Below, in pieces: positions 17,630 through 25,031 of a stretch of 64,000 bases of DNA (the stretch's first letter is position 1; each line of letters starts with the position of its first letter). The DNA comes from Leifsonia sp. Root227 (lineage in GTDB: Bacteria; Actinomycetota; Actinomycetes; Actinomycetales; Microbacteriaceae). The notes beneath the pieces were generated by a model, which saw nothing but the letters and a program-made list of their open reading frames with translations, ran no database searches and was not told the origin of the DNA. The DNA is taken from the NCBI RefSeq assembly GCF_001428745.1, contig NZ_LMIO01000001.1, forward strand, positions 118,734 through 182,733. The letters run 5' to 3'. A program made the translations under genes and the position numbers.

Positions 17630-18279
17630 GCGCCGAGCGACTCGTCGTAGTTGGAGATGGCCTCGAGCGTCTTCACGTCGTGATCGCGCGCCGTCGCCTC
17701 GATCACGTCGGGGTCCGCACCGGCCTCGATGAGGTCGAGGATGCCGTCGTGCTCGTCGATGGACTCCAGGGCGCGTCCTGGCGCGTACCAGTACGCGGAG
17801 CGGCGGATGAGGTCCATGCGCACCCACTCGGCCATCACGAGCTCGTTGAGCCTGGGGTCGTCGCACTTGGAGCAGACCAGCTCGTGGAACTGCCGGTTCA
17901 GGATGCCGAACTGGATGGTGTCCAGGTTCTGCAGGGCTTCGCGCATCCTGACGTTCATCTGACGCGCCTGCGCGATGTCCTCCGCGCTGAGGTTGGGTGC
18001 GGAGAGGGCGGTGGCGAGGCCTTCGAGGCGCGCGAGCAGCCGCATCGTACGGTGCCAGGAGTTGGTGTCGAACGTCTTGACGGTGGCGCCGGCGTTCTGG
18101 ACGATGTCCACCCAGCCCTCGGCTTCGAGCCGCCGCAGCGCCTCGCGCCACGGCACGGAGCTGATCTCGTGCTCACGGGCGAGCTGGTCGATGACGAGGC
18201 GGTATCCGGCACCGTATGTGCCGTCCATGATGCGCGCCTTCAAGATGTCGTAGGCCTGCACCGCTCTGCTCGACGCCAC
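17614..18279 (-). CDS. GntR family transcriptional regulator, FCD (FadR/VanR) type
   Basis: A 221-residue regulator. The winged helix is residues about 5-70 (LAREHEISSVPWREALRRLEAEGW). The C-terminal all-helical FCD ligand domain has FHELV, ESIDEHDGIL and the His/Asp positions (ARDHDVKT) that bind metal and an organic acid in this family. GTG start at 18279 is preceded by GGGAAGGG. It is convergent with the DUF3500 gene. A half-copy of the site A/C operator lies just upstream of its own -10, so it is the best candidate for the regulator of this cluster and for autoregulation. Confidence 0.9.
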   Translation of the reverse strand: MASSRAVQAYDILKARIMDGTYGAGYRLVIDQLAREHEISSVPWREALRRLEAEGWVDIVQNAGATVKTFDTNSWHRTMRLLARLEGLATALSAPNLSAEDIAQARQMNVRMREALQNLDTIQFGILNRQFHELVCSKCDDPRLNELVMAEWVRMDLIRRSAYWYAPGRALESIDEHDGILDLIEAGADPDVIEATARDHDVKTLEAISNYDESLGAQRSS

Positions 18280-18303
18280 TGTCCGCCCTTCCCGTATCTC
18301 CCG

Positions 18304-18328
18304 ATAATATCAGAAATCCTATGCGATC
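18304..18328 (-). promoter_or_regulatory. GntR promoter with operator half-site D
   Basis: On the minus strand TATTAT (18304-18309) is a good -10 placed 24 bases before the GTG. Directly upstream the plus strand reads GAAATCCTATGCGATCC (18313-18329), which matches the left half of sites A and C at most positions. A regulator bound here would cover the -35 region. Confidence 0.5.
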
Positions 18329-18358
18329 CGGCTGTTCGGCGCACCGAATCGCAGTCGC

Positions 18359-18799
18359 TCAGACGCCGCGCACGAGCTTGGTGAGCTCGGTCATCGCCCC
18401 GCTCGCCGCTTCGAGCGCGGCCCTCTCCCGTGTGCCGAGCTGCGCGATGGCCTCGGCGACGGCGCCGGCCCAGTCCGCGGCGATGGCCTCGTGCTCTGCA
18501 CGCCCGAAGGCGGTCGGGACGATCCGGACGGTGCGCTTGTCCGTCTCGTCGGCAGCGCGCTCGACCAGCCCCTTGCCGACGAGCACCCGGATGGCGGCGC
18601 TCGCGTTCGGCTGACGGAGGCCGAGGTCTGCCGAGAGCTCCCCGACCGTCGAGCCTGGCGCATCCACCACCTGTTTGAGCAGCGCGACCTCCGTGGTCGG
18701 CAGCGGGCCGACGCCCGCGCGGTCGGGGGAGCGTTTGTGGATCGTCCACGCGAGCTCGCGCAGGATCACTGGAAGACGCGCGCTCACGTTGTCTGGCAT
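18359..18799 (-). CDS. MarR family transcriptional regulator
   Basis: A 146-residue winged-helix regulator. The core is TVGELSADLGLRQPNASAAIRVLVGKGLVERAADETDKRTVRIVPTAFGR-like in order, with the recognition helix near residues 60-75 and the DKR wing. Start at 18799 (MPDNVSAR) is preferred over an ATG 27 bases upstream because family homology begins here; no strong ribosome site supports either. It lies in tandem with the FAD monooxygenase gene at 18833, which is upstream on the same strand, so they may be co-transcribed. Ligand unknown, often a phenolic compound in this family. Confidence 0.85.
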   Translation of the reverse strand: MPDNVSARLPVILRELAWTIHKRSPDRAGVGPLPTTEVALLKQVVDAPGSTVGELSADLGLRQPNASAAIRVLVGKGLVERAADETDKRTVRIVPTAFGRAEHEAIAADWAGAVAEAIAQLGTRERAALEAASGAMTELTKLVRGV

Positions 18800-18832
18800 G
18801 GCACCATTCTCACCCAGTGGCCGCACCGACGC

Positions 18833-19969
18833 TCAGAGCGGCTGCGCCATCACGTCCAGAACGTGCCTGGTCGCGGCCACGTTGTCGAAGCCGGGGAGGC
18901 GCCCCATCTCCCACTCCGCGATGTTGAGCGAGGTCTCGACGACGAGCCTGCATCGCTCCAGCCGCCGGTCGGTGTACTCGGCGAAGGCGCTCTCCAGATC
19001 GTCGTGCCGTGCGAGCGCGTCGGCGAGCACGACGCCGTCCTCGATGGCCTGGGCTGCTCCCTGCCCGAGGTGCGGGGTGATCGTGTGCACGGCGTCGCCC
19101 ATCAGCACGACGCGGCCTCGGTGCCACGGCGTCGGAACGCCCATGGTCTCCTCCGGGCGGAGGACGATGTCGGCGTCGTCGGTCACGAACTCGTCGCGCA
19201 CGCGCCCTGCGAGTCCGCCGAACGGGGCGAGGTACTCCCGCAGCCGGGCGGCCAGCTGGTCGCGCGGGATGCGTTCCTGAACCTCCATGTGGGCGTTGTA
19301 GAACATGTAGGCCAGGTCGGGGCCGATCGGCACGAAGCCCGCCATGTCGCCGGTGGGGGAGACCTGGAGGACGATCCTGTCGATCTCCGGAAGCCGGGGG
19401 ATGTTGAGGCGGAAGGCGGATTGACCGATGTACCTGGTCTCGATGTCGTCTCCGAGCACGTGCGGTCGCACTCTGGAGCGGACGCCGTCGGCGCCGACCA
19501 CGATGTCCGCCTCGATGACGTCGCCGGTGGCCGTCGTCACCCGCACCCGGTCGCCGAGATCCTCGAGGTTCTCGAACGCTGTCGAGTAGTGGATGACGAC
19601 CCCCACCTCCCTCGCCCGCTCGGACAGGATGTCGTGGAGCTGCGGGCGGGTCACGCCGTTCATCGGCGGGAAGGTCGTGCCGTCGATCTGGATGCCCTGG
19701 ATGTCGTGTAGGTGGTTGCCGTCGACGTCGATCATCTCGCCCCAGGCCTGCGCCGCGAAGCCGACGGCGACGCACGCGTCAGCGCATCCGATCGCGTCGA
19801 GCGCGCGCAGGGCGTTGCCGGGCTGGATGATGCCGACGCCGAAGATCGAGCTGTGCAGGTCGGCCGACTTCTCGACGACCTGCACGTGGTGGCCACGCTG
19901 CCGGAGGGCGATCGCGGCGGAGAGGCCGCCGATTCCGGCGCCGACGACGAGGATGTGGAGTTTGCCCAT
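18833..19969 (-). CDS. FAD-dependent monooxygenase (salicylate/6-hydroxynicotinate hydroxylase-like)
   Basis: A 378-residue class A flavoprotein monooxygenase. ATG at 19969 (MGKLHILVVGAG) starts directly before the GAGIGGLSAAIAL motif; an in-frame upstream ATG at 20041 falls inside the promoter. The second motif is VVGADGVRSRVR and the third GDAVHTITPHLGQGAAQAIED. It would hydroxylate, perhaps decarboxylatively, a phenolic or pyridine carboxylate using NAD(P)H. Its promoter (20029-20057) is unusually consensus-like. It is transcribed away from the RidA gene. Confidence 0.9.
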   Translation of the reverse strand: MGKLHILVVGAGIGGLSAAIALRQRGHHVQVVEKSADLHSSIFGVGIIQPGNALRALDAIGCADACVAVGFAAQAWGEMIDVDGNHLHDIQGIQIDGTTFPPMNGVTRPQLHDILSERAREVGVVIHYSTAFENLEDLGDRVRVTTATGDVIEADIVVGADGVRSRVRPHVLGDDIETRYIGQSAFRLNIPRLPEIDRIVLQVSPTGDMAGFVPIGPDLAYMFYNAHMEVQERIPRDQLAARLREYLAPFGGLAGRVRDEFVTDDADIVLRPEETMGVPTPWHRGRVVLMGDAVHTITPHLGQGAAQAIEDGVVLADALARHDDLESAFAEYTDRRLERCRLVVETSLNIAEWEMGRLPGFDNVAATRHVLDVMAQPL

Positions 19970-20028
19970 GATGGTCCTACTTCGCTGTAGTGGGGGCGTC
20001 CGTGGGTTCATGAACGCATATGAAGCAA

Positions 20029-20057
20029 TATATATACACACATATAGAATGAGTCAA
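20029..20057 (-). promoter_or_regulatory. Strong sigma70-type promoter of the second FAD monooxygenase
   Basis: On the minus strand TTGACT (20052-20057), exactly 17 bp, then TATATA (20029-20034). The surrounding 50 bp are AT-rich in an otherwise GC-rich window. The 5' leader to the ATG at 19969 is about 50 bases. It lies back to back with the RidA promoter and operator C. Confidence 0.7.
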
Positions 20058-20065
20058 GTGTTCCG

Positions 20066-20099
20066 TGGAAATCGCGTGCGATCGTGTGTACGATCGCCA
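20066..20099 (+). promoter_or_regulatory. Promoter with embedded operator, site C
   Basis: TGGAAA (20066-20071), 17-bp spacer, TACGAT (20089-20094), seven bases before the RidA ATG. The spacer carries ATCGCGTGCGATC and a GATC pair 8 bp apart. Compared with site A over about 30 bases only a few positions differ, far closer than expected between unrelated promoters. The placement implies a transcript that starts at or next to the ATG. Confidence 0.65.
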
Positions 20100-20101
20100 G
20101 C

Positions 20102-20494
20102 ATGTCGCGCCGCACCGCCATCCACCTCGCCGGGTTCGCCCACACCAACCCCGTGCCGGTCGCCAGCCGCATCGGCCAGCACGTCTACTCCGGCGTGCTC
20201 ACCGGCCGCGACCCGCAGACGAAGGAGTTCCCCGCCGACCTCGAAACGCAGGTCGCCAACGTGTTCGACCGCATCCGTGAGCTGATGGATGCGGTCGGCG
20301 GCAGCACGGACGACATCGTCAAGCTGACCTTCTGGCTGGCGGAGTACCGCGACAGGGACGCTATCAATCGCGCGTGGCTGGCGATGTTCCCCGATCCGGA
20401 CGACAGCCCGGCCCGACAGGCGATGGCGGCACAGCTCGACAACGGCGCGCTGCTGCAGTGCGACCTCGTGGCGATCCTGCCGGAGGGTGGGTAG
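20102..20494 (+). CDS. RidA (YjgF/YER057c/UK114) family protein, possible enamine/imine deaminase
   Basis: A 130-residue protein. ATG at 20102 (MSRRTAIH) fits the family length; an earlier in-frame ATG at 20084 lies inside the operator. Conserved RidA features include YSGVLTG near residue 30, the central helix with DIVKLTFW, and the SPAR segment holding the Arg that binds the carboxylate in RidA. No Shine-Dalgarno sequence precedes the ATG, and the -10 is 7 bases away, so the mRNA is probably leaderless. RidA relatives include 2-aminomuconate deaminase, which would suit a nitrogen-containing aromatic substrate. Confidence 0.85.
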   Translation: MSRRTAIHLAGFAHTNPVPVASRIGQHVYSGVLTGRDPQTKEFPADLETQVANVFDRIRELMDAVGGSTDDIVKLTFWLAEYRDRDAINRAWLAMFPDPDDSPARQAMAAQLDNGALLQCDLVAILPEGG

Positions 20495-20497
20495 TCG

Positions 20498-21418
20498 CTA
20501 CTCCGGGAGAGGCCTGGCCCATCCGCTGATCCGCTCCAGCAGCCGCCCCACCACAGGGTCGGCTGCGGCACCAGCGCGGGCGAGGACGAGTGCGCGCAGC
20601 GTTCCGGGGTCCGGCTCGATCCTGCGCACCACCACGTCGAAACGGGCCAGACTCGCGTGATCGGGGTCGGGCAGGATCGCGCGCGCCGCCCCCGCCTCGA
20701 TGAGCGGGAGCGATGTCTGGATGGTCTCGACGGTCCGGATCGCGGACGGCACGACCCCGTGCCGCCGGAGCGCATCCTCGACCGCCTCGGGCAGGCTGGG
20801 CACCGCGGAGGTGCGACGCGGCAGCAGGAGGGTCCGGCCGTCGAACGCTTTCAGGGGGAGCGGGTCCGGCGCATCCACCTCTGTGGGCGGAAGGGCTGCG
20901 ACGAGCGGGATGCTTCCCCAGTCGACCACGTCGAGCGTTCCGCGATAGCGGCTGACGAAACGTCGCGGATGCGCGACCATCACGGCGGCCAGATCCACGG
21001 TGCGCTGCTGCAGCATGTCGATCGCCGTCCACGGCGGAGGATCCACCAGCCGGATCTCCACCTCCGGTGCGTCTGCGATGTGCGCCTTCAGCAGTTGCGG
21101 CAACCGGTGCCACATCAGGGCAGGCACGGCGGCGAACGTCAGAGAGCCTGCGACGCCCGCGCCGAACCGGCCGAGCGCCGACGTCACCTCGTCCACCTCG
21201 CTCAGGATGCGCGACGACGCGTCGAGCAGGTAGCGCCCTGCGCTCGTCGGCTCGACCCCGCGCGGCGTCCGCACCAGGAGAGGAACGCCGACGTCGGCCT
21301 CGAGCTTGGCGATGGCGACGGACAGGGGAGGTTGCGACATCCTGAGCTGCACGGCAGCGGCCGTCAACGACCCTGCCTCGACGACGGCGGCGAAATACCG
21401 CAACTGGCGCAGCTCCAT
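20498..21418 (-). CDS. LysR family transcriptional regulator
   Basis: A 306-residue regulator starting at ATG 21418 (MELRQLRYF), the usual LysR beginning; in-frame codons upstream lack support. The helix-turn-helix is at residues about 3-60 (GSLTAAAVQLRMSQPPLSVAIAKLE). The rest is a periplasmic-binding-fold effector domain. It is divergent from the extradiol dioxygenase gene and ends 3 bases from the convergent RidA stop. It probably activates the dioxygenase in response to a pathway intermediate, via the palindrome at 21444-21464. Confidence 0.92.
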   Translation of the reverse strand: MELRQLRYFAAVVEAGSLTAAAVQLRMSQPPLSVAIAKLEADVGVPLLVRTPRGVEPTSAGRYLLDASSRILSEVDEVTSALGRFGAGVAGSLTFAAVPALMWHRLPQLLKAHIADAPEVEIRLVDPPPWTAIDMLQQRTVDLAAVMVAHPRRFVSRYRGTLDVVDWGSIPLVAALPPTEVDAPDPLPLKAFDGRTLLLPRRTSAVPSLPEAVEDALRRHGVVPSAIRTVETIQTSLPLIEAGAARAILPDPDHASLARFDVVVRRIEPDPGTLRALVLARAGAAADPVVGRLLERISGWARPLPE

Positions 21419-21443
21419 GCGTCGAGTGTATGCCTGAGCTCTG

Positions 21444-21464
21444 GCCATAGTCGTTCGCTATGGC
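21444..21464. promoter_or_regulatory. LysR-type operator (T-N11-A palindrome)
   Basis: GCCATAG, 7 bases, CTATGGC is a perfect inverted repeat. Its core ATAG-N7-CTAT is the classic T-N11-A recognition box of LysR regulators. It lies 26 bp upstream of the LysR start and 80 bp upstream of the dioxygenase start, where an activator site is expected. Confidence 0.7.
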
Positions 21465-21544
21465 GTGTAGAGCGCATCGGTAGTTCCCCGGCGCGCATCC
21501 CACTGTCAGTCTGGAACCGCAGCCCGACCGAGCAGGAGACGACG

Positions 21545-22540
21545 ATGTTGCCCACCGCGAACCCCACCCCTCCCTTCGCCATCACGCGCGCCAGCCACGT
21601 CGCGCTCGCCGTGACAGACCTGGAGAAGAGCCGCGACTTCTACCGCGACACGATCGGCCTCGTCGTCACGGAGGAGACCGACGACGCCATCCACCTGCGC
21701 GGGCTGGAGGAAGCCGCCCACCACAGCCTCACCCTGGAGCGCGCCGACGAGGCGAAGGCGCTCGCGATCGGCCTCAGAGTGCGCACGGACGCCGACATCG
21801 TGGCGGCCGAGAACCACTTCAGGGCGAACGGCATCGAGTACGCCCGTGTCGAGAAGGACCACCAGGGCCCGACCATCCGGTTCCGCGACGCGGTCGGCAC
21901 CCACATCGAGCTCACGTCGTCCATGGACGTCGTCGAACGCAAGATGCAGAACTTCGACGAGTTCCGCGCCGGTTTCCCCCAGCGCCTCGACCACTACCAG
22001 GTCGTCACCCACGACGTGCAGAAAGCGACCGACTTCTGGACGGGGCTCGGGATGCGCATGTCCGAATACACCGCCACGGACGGCACGGACGAGCTCTGGG
22101 GCACCTGGATGGAGGTCAAAGGCAACACCCACGACCTCGTGTTCACCAACGGTCGCGGCCCGCGCCTGCACCACTTCGCGTTCACCGTGCCGGACGCCAC
22201 CTCCCTCCTCAACGCTGCCGACGTCGCGGGCGCCCGCGGCTTCGGCGAGGAGATCGACCGCGGCCCTGGCCGCCACGGCATCAGCAACGCGCTGTTCCTC
22301 TACCTGCGCGACCCCGACCAGCACCGCATCGAACTGTTCACCACGCACTACCAGTTCATCGACCTGGAGACGCCGCCGCTGCGCTGGGAGGTCAGCAACC
22401 CGCGCCGCGCCCAGCTCTGGGGGATGCCGGCGTCTCGTCGCTGGTTCTTCGAGGCGAGCGAGTTCCCAGGGGAGCAGGTGCACGAGCCGCTGCTGCAGGC
22501 GACGCCGGCGACCCTCGAGGACTACCTGAGCATCCACTGA
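21545..22540 (+). CDS. Extradiol ring-cleavage dioxygenase, VOC superfamily (homoprotocatechuate 2,3-dioxygenase-like)
   Basis: A 331-residue type I extradiol dioxygenase. ATG at 21545 follows AGGAGA. Two VOC modules are visible, from SHVALAVTDLEKS (about residue 18) and LDHYQVVTHDVQKA (about 149). The metal ligands are His150, His210 (LHHFAF) and Glu263 (HRIELF). The C-terminal RWEVSN...LWGMP...WFFEAS tail resembles 3,4-dihydroxyphenylacetate 2,3-dioxygenases of Brevibacterium and Arthrobacter. It would open a catechol ring beside the hydroxyl groups using Fe(II) or Mn(II) and O2. The substrate is not certain. Confidence 0.9.
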   Translation: MLPTANPTPPFAITRASHVALAVTDLEKSRDFYRDTIGLVVTEETDDAIHLRGLEEAAHHSLTLERADEAKALAIGLRVRTDADIVAAENHFRANGIEYARVEKDHQGPTIRFRDAVGTHIELTSSMDVVERKMQNFDEFRAGFPQRLDHYQVVTHDVQKATDFWTGLGMRMSEYTATDGTDELWGTWMEVKGNTHDLVFTNGRGPRLHHFAFTVPDATSLLNAADVAGARGFGEEIDRGPGRHGISNALFLYLRDPDQHRIELFTTHYQFIDLETPPLRWEVSNPRRAQLWGMPASRRWFFEASEFPGEQVHEPLLQATPATLEDYLSIH

Positions 22541-22552
22541 CGCGATTGAGGC

Positions 22553-22601
22553 TCGTGCGGAACGCGCGCTCCGCGCCCGCCGGACCGCGTGTTTCGCACG
22601 A
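22553..22601 (+). terminator. Possible terminator hairpin after the dioxygenase gene
   Basis: TCGTGCG (22553-22559) and CGCACGA (22595-22601) pair perfectly, with further partial pairing of GAACGCG and CGCGTGTT inside. No T-tract follows, so it would be an imperfect intrinsic terminator at best. Confidence 0.35.
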
Positions 22602-22680
22602 CTCGTGGGCGCATCCATAGGTCGCGGCGGTAGCATACGAGCCGGGCGGCCGGTCGAGCCGCAGAAGCGGAGCCGCACGC

Positions 22681-23400
22681 ATGAGCAACACCAACGCACC
22701 CGTCCCGGCCGGGTGGTACCCGGACCCGAGTGGCGCACAGCAACTGCGCTGGTGGGACGGAGCCCAGTGGACGGCGCACTACGCGCCGCTGGCGGGGGCA
22801 GCGCAGCAGCAGGTTCCGGTGCAGCCGGCGCAGCAGCCGGTGCAGCAGCCCGCGTACACACAGGGATACGGGCAGCAGCCCGCATACGGCCAGACATACG
22901 CGCCGGCGCGCCCGCGGCTGGCCGACGGCGCGCGCATCTACAACGCCTACATCTGGCTGGTGGTCGCTCTCCCGTTCCTGAGCGTCGTGCTGCTGCCGTT
23001 CTACCAGCCGCACTTCGACTTCGTCACCAGCTCCGACGGCAGCGTCGTCTACAACGGCAGCCCGCTCGCGATGTTCGGCCCGATGTACTTCGTCATCGTC
23101 GGCGTCGGCTTCCTGACGTACGCCCTCAGCGTGATGTTCGCCTGGCTCGACTACCGCGAACTGGAGCGCGTCGGCGTCGTCCGCCCGTTCCACTGGGCCT
23201 GGACGTTCCTCAGCGGCCTCGTCTACGTGATCGGCCGCAGCGTCATCGTGCGCCGCGTCGCCCCCGGTCGCGGCCTCGTCCCGATCTGGGTCACGATCGG
23301 CCTCTACGTCCTGTCCATCGTCATCTCGTTCGCGTGGGGCATCTCCCTGGTCTCCTCGATGATGCACAGCATCCCGAACATGCAGAACCTCGGCGCCTGA
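22681..23400 (+). CDS. DUF2510 domain membrane protein
   Basis: A 239-residue protein. It begins with a DUF2510 motif (PAGWYPDPSGAQQLRWWDGAQWT, residues about 9-31), a small domain found almost only in actinobacteria. A low-complexity Gln/Pro/Tyr-rich linker (about 45-78) follows, then four hydrophobic segments at about 95-115, 140-165, 180-200 and 208-230. The cytoplasmic domain probably binds a partner; no enzymatic residues are evident. It is a single-gene unit between the aromatic cluster and tRNA-Ser. Function unknown. Confidence 0.85.
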   Translation: MSNTNAPVPAGWYPDPSGAQQLRWWDGAQWTAHYAPLAGAAQQQVPVQPAQQPVQQPAYTQGYGQQPAYGQTYAPARPRLADGARIYNAYIWLVVALPFLSVVLLPFYQPHFDFVTSSDGSVVYNGSPLAMFGPMYFVIVGVGFLTYALSVMFAWLDYRELERVGVVRPFHWAWTFLSGLVYVIGRSVIVRRVAPGRGLVPIWVTIGLYVLSIVISFAWGISLVSSMMHSIPNMQNLGA

Positions 23401-23497
23401 CCCCGGATGCACCTCCCGCACCCTGGGAAGCCGGTGTCCGACCCAGCCTGAATCGTCCGTTATGATGGCTGTCGTGCGTCCGTCATGCGGGCGCTCA

Positions 23498-23588
23498 GGA
23501 GACGTCGCATAGTTCGGCCTAGTGCACCACCCTGCTAAGGTGGAGTGCCCTTTACAGGGCACCGTGGGTTCAAATCCCACCGTCTCCG
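23498..23588 (+). tRNA. tRNA-Ser(GCT)
   Basis: The acceptor arms GGAGACG (23498-23504) and CGTCTCC (23581-23587) pair fully, and G at 23588 is the Ser discriminator. The anticodon stem CCACC/GGTGG encloses the loop CTGCTAA, so the anticodon GCT is at 23534-23536 and reads AGC/AGU. A long variable arm (GTGCCC/GGGCAC) and the T-loop GGTTCAAATCC confirm a class II serine tRNA. CCA is only partly encoded (CA follows). No duplicated 3' end or integrase gene is seen nearby. Confidence 0.96.
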
Positions 23589-23843
23589 CACTGTACTTCT
23601 CGCCCGAGTTCAGGGAGCCCGTTCCACGCGATCGGTCCCGAACGCGAAGCGCGGCGACCACTCCCTTCGGAGATTCCCCCTGACGGCATACGCGTTCGGG
23701 CTGTCCGATGCAAGCAACATGACGTTTGTTAATCACCGCGTCGTATTGTGACGGCCTTCGATGGCGGCCGGGTTCCAGCGATCTTAACGTCGGCGATGCA
23801 TCCACATCCGCGTCTCCGCCCTGCATCGACTCGAAGGAACCCC
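23589..23843 (+). other. Intergenic region between tRNA-Ser and the branched-chain-type ABC operon
   Basis: About 255 bp without a supported gene. It must hold the promoter of the ABC operon, but no convincing -35/-10 pair with proper spacing stands out; TTGTTA and TATTGT near 23726-23748 are only 12 bp apart. A GAAGGAACC ribosome site ends the region. No att-like repeat of the tRNA 3' end is visible. Confidence 0.5.
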
Positions 23844-25004
23844 ATGAATCGTCTCCTCAGGAGTGTGGCCGTCGTCTCCGTCGCCTCCCTCACCGCCGTC
23901 GGCCTCGCCGCGTGCGCCAGCGGCTCCGCCGCATCGTCCGACAGCTCGTCCGGCGCGAGCCCTGTCTACTTCGGCGTCTCCTCCGCCACGACCGGCCAGT
24001 ACGCGCAGTACGGCGAGCAGTTCAAAGAGGCGTTCGACCTTGCGGTCGAGGAGGTCAACGCCGACGGGGGCATCAACGGCCACCCGGTCGCGCTGAAGTA
24101 CGAGGACTCGCAGTCCGACCCGAAGCAGTCCGTCGCCGTTGCGCAGAAGTTCGTGGGCGACGACAGCATCAGTCTCGTCTTCGGCGACTACTCGTCTGCC
24201 GCATCCATCCCGGCGTCGCCGATCTACACCGCGGGCAAGCTGGTGCAGTACGGCTTCAACAACTCCAACCCGGACTTCACGGCCAAGGGCACGCAGTACC
24301 AGTGGTCGACGTCCATCACCACGAGCGCCACGTACACCTGGACCGCCGACTACATCAAGAAGCAGGGCATCGACTCCGTCGGAGTGTCCTACCTCAACAC
24401 CGCCGACTGGGGCATCCCCGCATTCAACGCGTTCAAGGCGGAGGCCAAGAAGGTCGGGCTGAAGATCACGGACGCCGAGGGCGTGCTCGACACCTCCGAC
24501 GACTACCGCCCGTCGCTGACGAAGGCCGTCGCCGACAAGCCGGACGCCTTCGTCCACATCGGCTATGGGCCCGACGCCGCGAAGATCGTGACGCAGCTGC
24601 GCGCGATCGGCTATGACGGCACCTTCTACGGCGGCCAGGACGAGGAGTCGTTCGACGGCACCAAGGATGCGGAAGGCGCCATCAACGGCGCTGAGTTCCT
24701 CGCATCCAACCCGGCCAAGGAAGTCCAGGACTTCGTGAAGGCGTTCAAGAAGAAGTACCCGAAGGAGACCGAGGTCACCGGATTCGAGGCAGGAGCATAC
24801 GACGCCCTTCACGTCGCGGTCGAAGCGGCGAAGATCGGCGGCACCAGCCGGGAGGGCATCCTCGCGGGGTTCAAGAAGGTCAAGGACGTACCGAGCGTCG
24901 TCTACGGGAAGATCACCTTCGACCAGTCGACCCGCAGGGTCGCGTCGCCGCAGCTGACCCCGAGCATCCTGAAGGACGGCAGCTGGGTCGCGTACAACGG
25001 CTGA
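23844..25004 (+). CDS. Branched-chain amino acid/amide-type ABC transporter substrate-binding lipoprotein
   Basis: A 386-residue lipoprotein. ATG at 23844 is preceded by GAAGGA, and the signal peptide ends at the lipobox VGLAAC (Cys about residue 24). The mature protein is a LivJ/UrtA-like type I binding protein: YFGVSSATTGQYAQYGEQFKEAF, ALKYEDSQSDPKQSV and a GGQDEE hinge stretch are typical. First gene of a seven-gene operon with a fused permease, two ATPases, a luciferase-like monooxygenase and two AhpD-fold proteins, so the ligand is probably an organic molecule later oxidised, not necessarily an amino acid. Confidence 0.9.
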   Translation: MNRLLRSVAVVSVASLTAVGLAACASGSAASSDSSSGASPVYFGVSSATTGQYAQYGEQFKEAFDLAVEEVNADGGINGHPVALKYEDSQSDPKQSVAVAQKFVGDDSISLVFGDYSSAASIPASPIYTAGKLVQYGFNNSNPDFTAKGTQYQWSTSITTSATYTWTADYIKKQGIDSVGVSYLNTADWGIPAFNAFKAEAKKVGLKITDAEGVLDTSDDYRPSLTKAVADKPDAFVHIGYGPDAAKIVTQLRAIGYDGTFYGGQDEESFDGTKDAEGAINGAEFLASNPAKEVQDFVKAFKKKYPKETEVTGFEAGAYDALHVAVEAAKIGGTSREGILAGFKKVKDVPSVVYGKITFDQSTRRVASPQLTPSILKDGSWVAYNG

Positions 25005-25031
25005 TCCGTTGACGCTTCCACCGAACGCACC

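Noticed and set aside
20041..20110. An upstream start for RidA (ATG 20084) or for the divergent monooxygenase (ATG 20041)
   Set aside because: Both would place coding sequence inside promoter/operator elements and add residues not found in the families.
23498..23843. tRNA-Ser as a possible integration site for a genomic island
   Set aside because: No integrase, no repeated copy of the tRNA 3' end and no change in base composition are visible in the neighbouring 10 kb.
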